Source of the DNA: Solobacterium sp.
GTDB taxonomy: Bacteria; Bacillota_I; Bacilli_A; Erysipelotrichales; Erysipelotrichaceae
Direction of reading: 5' to 3'
Assembly (NCBI GenBank): GCA_017536845.1
Contig: JAFWCP010000542.1
Location: forward strand, 1 to 8,461
Length of the DNA: 8,461 nt
Shown: one piece after another, positions 5,753 to 8,461 of the stretch
How the letters are laid out: each line of letters starts with the position of its first letter
Position numbering within the stretch: the first letter of the stretch is position 1
Notes under the pieces: generated by a model
Told to the model about the DNA's origin: nothing
The model's database searches: none
The model's input: the letters and a program-made list of their open reading frames with translations, nothing else
Program-made: the position numbers and the translations under genes

Positions 5753-7374
5753 AGATCCTCCAATGCTTCGGAAATGGCCGGCAGAATCTGCTTCTTGCGT
5801 GAGAACACATGCTTTTTGAGGCTGTGGTCTTCATCCTTGAGCGCTTCCGCAATCAGCGGCCCCTTTTCACCGGCGGTATAGAATACCGTACCGTCTTCCA
5901 TGACGGATGTAAAGGCGACAACGAGCAGGTCGAGATCCTTTTTCACAACCAGTGATTCCATGTCTTCCATGATTTCCGCTTCCCTTTCCTTCATCTTCTC
6001 GGCGCTGGTGACGATGACCTGCGAGACCATCGTATGCATGCCGTTGATGTCGTAGTACTTGATATCCTGGACAATCATCTCATGGATGCTCTGGTCCGGG
6101 TCGGAAGCGGAAGCGGCAAACATCTCGGCCGCAAAGTCTTCGATTTCGAGATCCGCCAGGGCGACAAGCAGGTTGCCGATGCGGCGGTCTTTGTCGGTGG
6201 TGGTCGGCGACTGGAAGACCAGCGTATCCGACAGCACCGCGCCCAATAACAGCCCGGCCAGCTTCTGGGGGATGGGAATCTGGTTCTCGATGAACATCGT
6301 CGCAATGATGGTGGCGGTCGAGCCGACAATTTCGTTGCGGAAGGAGACCGGCTGCGAGGTCATGAAGTCGTTGATCCGGTGGTGGTCGATGACCTCGAGG
6401 ATCTGTGCCTTTTCAATGTTGCGCACCGACTGCGAGAATTCGTTGTGGTCCACAAGGACAATCCGCCTGTTCCTGTGGTTGAGGATATGGAAACGCGAGA
6501 CATAGCCGATCAGGTGCTCGTCAGCATCCACAACCGGATAGGAGCGGAACCTTGATTTCAGCATCTTCTTGCCGGCGTCTTCGCAGTATTCCGTCCCTTT
6601 GAACCGGACGACCTTTTCCCGCATGACAAGCTTCACGGGCGGGGCCAGGAACAGGTAACGGGAAGTATTCATGGTGCCGTGTCCGGAAATGATCAAGGCG
6701 CAGTGGTGTTCCTTCGCCGCGGCGATGACCGTTTCACTGAGCTGGCTTGTCCATACCATTATCAGCATCCCTGCCCCCCGCGCAATGACATCGAGCTGTG
6801 CTTCTTCGTCATTGCCCAGGATCACAATCCTGTCCTGCAGTTCATACAGGGAAGCGCCTTTTGTCGAATAGGCGATGATGGACACCTTGCCGTTGATGTG
6901 CAGCCTGGGATCATCATAGATCAGCTGCCCGTCAATGGCGGCCGCCATGTCGGACGGTGCCGTGTGCTTCAGCAGTTCGATTTCCGCCGCCGTATCGCCT
7001 AAGCCCAGATTGGCCAGGTCGCTTTTGGAGACATACCCCACCAGGCCGGATTCATCGCAGACGGCAAAGGAATTGCGGTTTGTTTCGTGCATCAGCCGCA
7101 CCGTCTCCCGGATGGTTGTGGCCGGGGTGACATACTCCGGCGGGTCCAGGTCGATTTCCTTCAGCGTCTTGCGGCCGTCGGTCAGAAGGATCGGTTCGGG
7201 ATATTCAAAACGGTCGAGCAGGTATTTGGTTTCACTGTTGAGATCGCCCAGCCGGCAGGGCACGGCTTTCTGGCCGCCGCAGCGCTTGAAAAAGGCATAG
7301 GCAATCGCACTGACCACAGAATCGGTATCAGGATGTCTGTGACCGGTAATGTAAATGGGATCATCTTTCATCAT
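5749..7374 (-). CDS. Putative Mn-dependent inorganic pyrophosphatase with CBS and DRTGG regulatory domains (family II, DHH/DHHA2)
   Basis: Family II pyrophosphatases hydrolyse PPi to two phosphates using Mn2+ or Co2+ in the cytoplasm. The N-terminal metal motif GHRHPDTDS is at 11-19 (His12, Asp16, Asp18), VDHNE at 308-312, DHHR at 330-333 and the metal-binding SDT at 382-384. The DHHA2 domain carries the substrate-binding SRKKQ at 525-529. The catalytic DHH domain is split by an insert (about 75-297): a first CBS domain (about 78-122), a DRTGG-like domain (about 130-245; its signature is diverged, LGNDEEAQL at 186-194) and a second CBS domain (about 250-297). In the known family the CBS pair binds adenine nucleotides, AMP/ADP inhibiting and diadenosine polyphosphates activating. 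The length of 541 fits the CBS-DRTGG subclass. The start overlaps the HD gene by 14 bases and has SD AAAAGGAG at 7380-7387; a second Met follows directly. All key residues are present, so it should be active. Confidence 0.95.
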   Translation of the reverse strand: MMKDDPIYITGHRHPDTDSVVSAIAYAFFKRCGGQKAVPCRLGDLNSETKYLLDRFEYPEPILLTDGRKTLKEIDLDPPEYVTPATTIRETVRLMHETNRNSFAVCDESGLVGYVSKSDLANLGLGDTAAEIELLKHTAPSDMAAAIDGQLIYDDPRLHINGKVSIIAYSTKGASLYELQDRIVILGNDEEAQLDVIARGAGMLIMVWTSQLSETVIAAAKEHHCALIISGHGTMNTSRYLFLAPPVKLVMREKVVRFKGTEYCEDAGKKMLKSRFRSYPVVDADEHLIGYVSRFHILNHRNRRIVLVDHNEFSQSVRNIEKAQILEVIDHHRINDFMTSQPVSFRNEIVGSTATIIATMFIENQIPIPQKLAGLLLGAVLSDTLVFQSPTTTDKDRRIGNLLVALADLEIEDFAAEMFAASASDPDQSIHEMIVQDIKYYDINGMHTMVSQVIVTSAEKMKEREAEIMEDMESLVVKKDLDLLVVAFTSVMEDGTVFYTAGEKGPLIAEALKDEDHSLKKHVFSRKKQILPAISEALEDL

Positions 7375-8158
7375 TCATTCTCCTTTTCAGCCAGGCCTGT
7401 GCCTCTTCGGCAGCCTGTTCCATGCGCTGATCCTGAAAGGCAAAGCGGCTGACCATCTTTCTGATATTGCCCTGCCGCAGCGTTTCTTCCATGGCGCAGG
7501 CATAATTCAGGTCATATACCGTGGCAATGCCGCCAAGCCAGATATCCGCCGGCGTGCGGCGGTCCTGGGAGCGGATGCATTCATGCCGCATGAACGTCTC
7601 AAAACAGGGCGGGCTGATGAAGCTTGCTTCCATCTGCTGTTCGCTGATGTCGCAGATATCCGCCAGCGGATCTGACGCCCGGACGCGGAAGATATCGATT
7701 TTATCGGCATCCCGCAGAAGGCGGACATGCTTCATGATGCGGGCATCTTCAATTACCTCAGGATGCAGGCGGTTGTGGTTGATCACGGCGGTCAGGATCA
7801 GATTGTCACAGGTGTCGGTTTCAATGAACTGCCGCAGCAGGCTGTCTTTGCTCAGCTCGCGGACGCTTAAGAGGGCGTGGTTCTCGCTTTTTGCGTCCAT
7901 AAAGGTGCCGTAGCGGCGGATCTGTTCAAACCGGCCGATATCATGAAGCAGGCCGATCAGCCAGGCAAGCTGGATGTCTTCTTCCTGCCAGCCCAGTTTT
8001 TCCGCCAGCATTTCCGCAATTGAAGCAACATTGTACGTATGGACGATCTTCAGGACGACTTTCCCATCCTTGGTATCATACCTGCGGATATAGTCCTGAA
8101 AGGCTGCCATCGCTTTCTGTTTAAGAAAAGATGACATGTTTCTGCCATCTTCTTTCAT
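7361..8158 (-). CDS. HD-domain phosphohydrolase (265 aa)
   Basis: The HD superfamily comprises metal-dependent phosphohydrolases, often acting on nucleotides or cyclic nucleotides. Visible ligands in the expected order are His40 (IVHTYNV), His72-Asp73 in GLLHDIGR (70-76), His94, His128 (VINHN) and Asp150 (LRDADKID). His94 and His128 make it resemble the multi-histidine, possibly dinuclear, group rather than the minimal four-ligand one. The substrate is not assignable. The C-terminal part (about 185-265) is helical with a charged end. The first ATG shares one base with the stop of the preceding gene (TGATG), favouring a coupled start. A second Met at residue 8 (8137) is a plausible alternative, since neither has a good SD. 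Its 3' end overlaps the pyrophosphatase start by 14 bases. Pairing with a nucleotide-sensing pyrophosphatase suggests a linked nucleotide or phosphate metabolic role (inference). Confidence 0.9.
   Translation of the reverse strand: MKEDGRNMSSFLKQKAMAAFQDYIRRYDTKDGKVVLKIVHTYNVASIAEMLAEKLGWQEEDIQLAWLIGLLHDIGRFEQIRRYGTFMDAKSENHALLSVRELSKDSLLRQFIETDTCDNLILTAVINHNRLHPEVIEDARIMKHVRLLRDADKIDIFRVRASDPLADICDISEQQMEASFISPPCFETFMRHECIRSQDRRTPADIWLGGIATVYDLNYACAMEETLRQGNIRKMVSRFAFQDQRMEQAAEEAQAWLKRRMNDER
7380..7387 (-). promoter_or_regulatory. Ribosome binding site deciding the pyrophosphatase start
   Basis: AAAAGGAG lies within the end of the HD gene, five bases before the ATG at 7374 and eight before the ATG at 7371. 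Spacing slightly favours the second Met biologically, but both are in frame and adjacent, so the product differs by one residue. It supports initiation inside the upstream gene rather than any farther start. Confidence 0.7.
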
Positions 8159-8461
8159 CAGAACGGAATATCGTCGGGATCCAGATTACCGTAGCCGTCG
8201 TCTTCGTCTTCTTCTTCGCACTCCCTGGCAAAGTCCTGGAATTCGGCCATGAGGCCCTTTTCCTCGATGAACCTGAGCGCGTATTCTTCCCAGTCATCAG
8301 GCAGGTCAAACTCATCCTTCAGGTATTCGACCGAGGCAAGCTTGTCCGCGACCTTGACGGCGATCCGGTCGGAGACAATCTCAATCATATCGTCCATCAT
8401 CCGGGCCGAACGGCTCCATTCGTCTAAGTCGAAATCGTCATCATCGTCATCATCGTCATCA
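8158..8461 (-). CDS. Acidic protein with poly-Asp tract and SSB-like C-terminal tail (N-terminus beyond window)
   Basis: I do not recognise this family. The frame is open to the window edge, so the 5' end is missing; 100 residues are visible. It starts with at least nine consecutive aspartates, then FDLDEW, a helical segment (MIEIVSDRIAVKVADKL) and a second helical block (LPDDWEEYALRFIEEKG), then a strongly acidic stretch (ECEEEDEDD) and the terminus GYGNLDPDDIPF. The final residues copy the acidic tip of bacterial SSB (E. coli DDDIPF, B. subtilis DDDLPF), the peptide through which SSB recruits DNA repair and replication proteins. Nothing visible looks like the SSB OB-fold. An internal ATG at 8400 has no SD and lies after the acidic tract, so I do not treat it as the start. 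It is the first visible gene of the HD/pyrophosphatase train and shares a TGATG junction with the next gene. Function is unknown. Confidence 0.75.
   Translation of the reverse strand, partial: DDDDDDDDDFDLDEWSRSARMMDDMIEIVSDRIAVKVADKLASVEYLKDEFDLPDDWEEYALRFIEEKGLMAEFQDFARECEEEDEDDGYGNLDPDDIPF
8436..8461 (-). repeat. In-frame GAT/GAC trinucleotide microsatellite encoding poly-Asp
   Basis: The minus strand carries an uninterrupted run of GAT and GAC codons, partly arranged as a GAT-GAT-GAC period of nine bases, running to the window edge. Length changes would be in multiples of three and would alter only the number of aspartates. Confidence 0.8.

Noticed and set aside
8158..8400. Treating the ATG at 8400 as the start of the acidic protein
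   Set aside because: No SD precedes it and the same frame stays open through a coherent acidic stretch to the window edge, so the gene most likely begins upstream.
8158..8461. Calling the acidic protein an SSB
   Set aside because: Only the last few residues resemble SSB; the rest is helical and acidic with no OB-fold pattern or glycine/glutamine-rich linker.
8436..8461. CRISPR or operator-type direct repeats
   Set aside because: The repeat is a simple in-frame trinucleotide tract without spacers and inside a coding frame.

Overview
The window looks like a chromosomal segment from a Bacillota (Firmicutes) bacterium. The composition is moderately GC-rich (mid-50s percent by eye, not counted). 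TGA is used as a stop, Shine-Dalgarno sites are of the GGAGG type, and two recognisable families, a CBS/DRTGG-containing family II pyrophosphatase and a DUF3842 protein, are typical of Clostridia and Erysipelotrichia. I lean towards an Erysipelotrichia- or Clostridia-like gut bacterium, but no rRNA or phylogenetic marker is present to settle it. I see no tRNA, rRNA, insertion sequence, phage integrase or CRISPR array.

Right half (8461 to 4350, all minus strand): a compact gene train. It begins with an acidic protein cut by the window edge. This protein has a poly-aspartate tract and ends in a perfect SSB-like tail (Asp-Asp-Ile-Pro-Phe). It is followed by an HD-domain phosphohydrolase (TGATG junction), a 541-residue Mn-dependent pyrophosphatase with regulatory CBS and DRTGG domains (14-nt overlap), a DUF3842 protein (ATGA overlap) and, after 65 nt, a CorA-type Mg2+/divalent cation channel. 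The tight junctions suggest co-transcription of at least the first four. The theme is nucleotide/pyrophosphate hydrolysis plus divalent-metal supply. A hairpin lies immediately after the corA stop.

Middle (4019 to 4349): a lone plus-strand gene for a 62-residue helical protein. It has a good promoter (TTGTTA-17-TACAAT), an SD site and an intrinsic terminator, so it forms a self-contained small transcription unit, convergent with corA and divergent from the left-hand operon.

Left half (4018 to 1, all minus strand): three translationally coupled genes of unknown function, called here A, B and C; C runs off the window. I recognise no described family. By eye all three share one layout: an N-terminal coiled coil, then a helical block with a Trp-Leu pair, an Asn-(x)-Glu-Lys motif and, 21 to 22 residues later, an aromatic/Arg-rich segment. 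A and B continue to a D-[F/Y]-D-G motif, membrane hairpins (four likely segments in A, two in B) and a helical tail. I infer that they are diverged paralogues encoding subunits of one membrane-associated assembly. This is the best candidate in the window for an undescribed system. Gene A also has a possible leaderless start.
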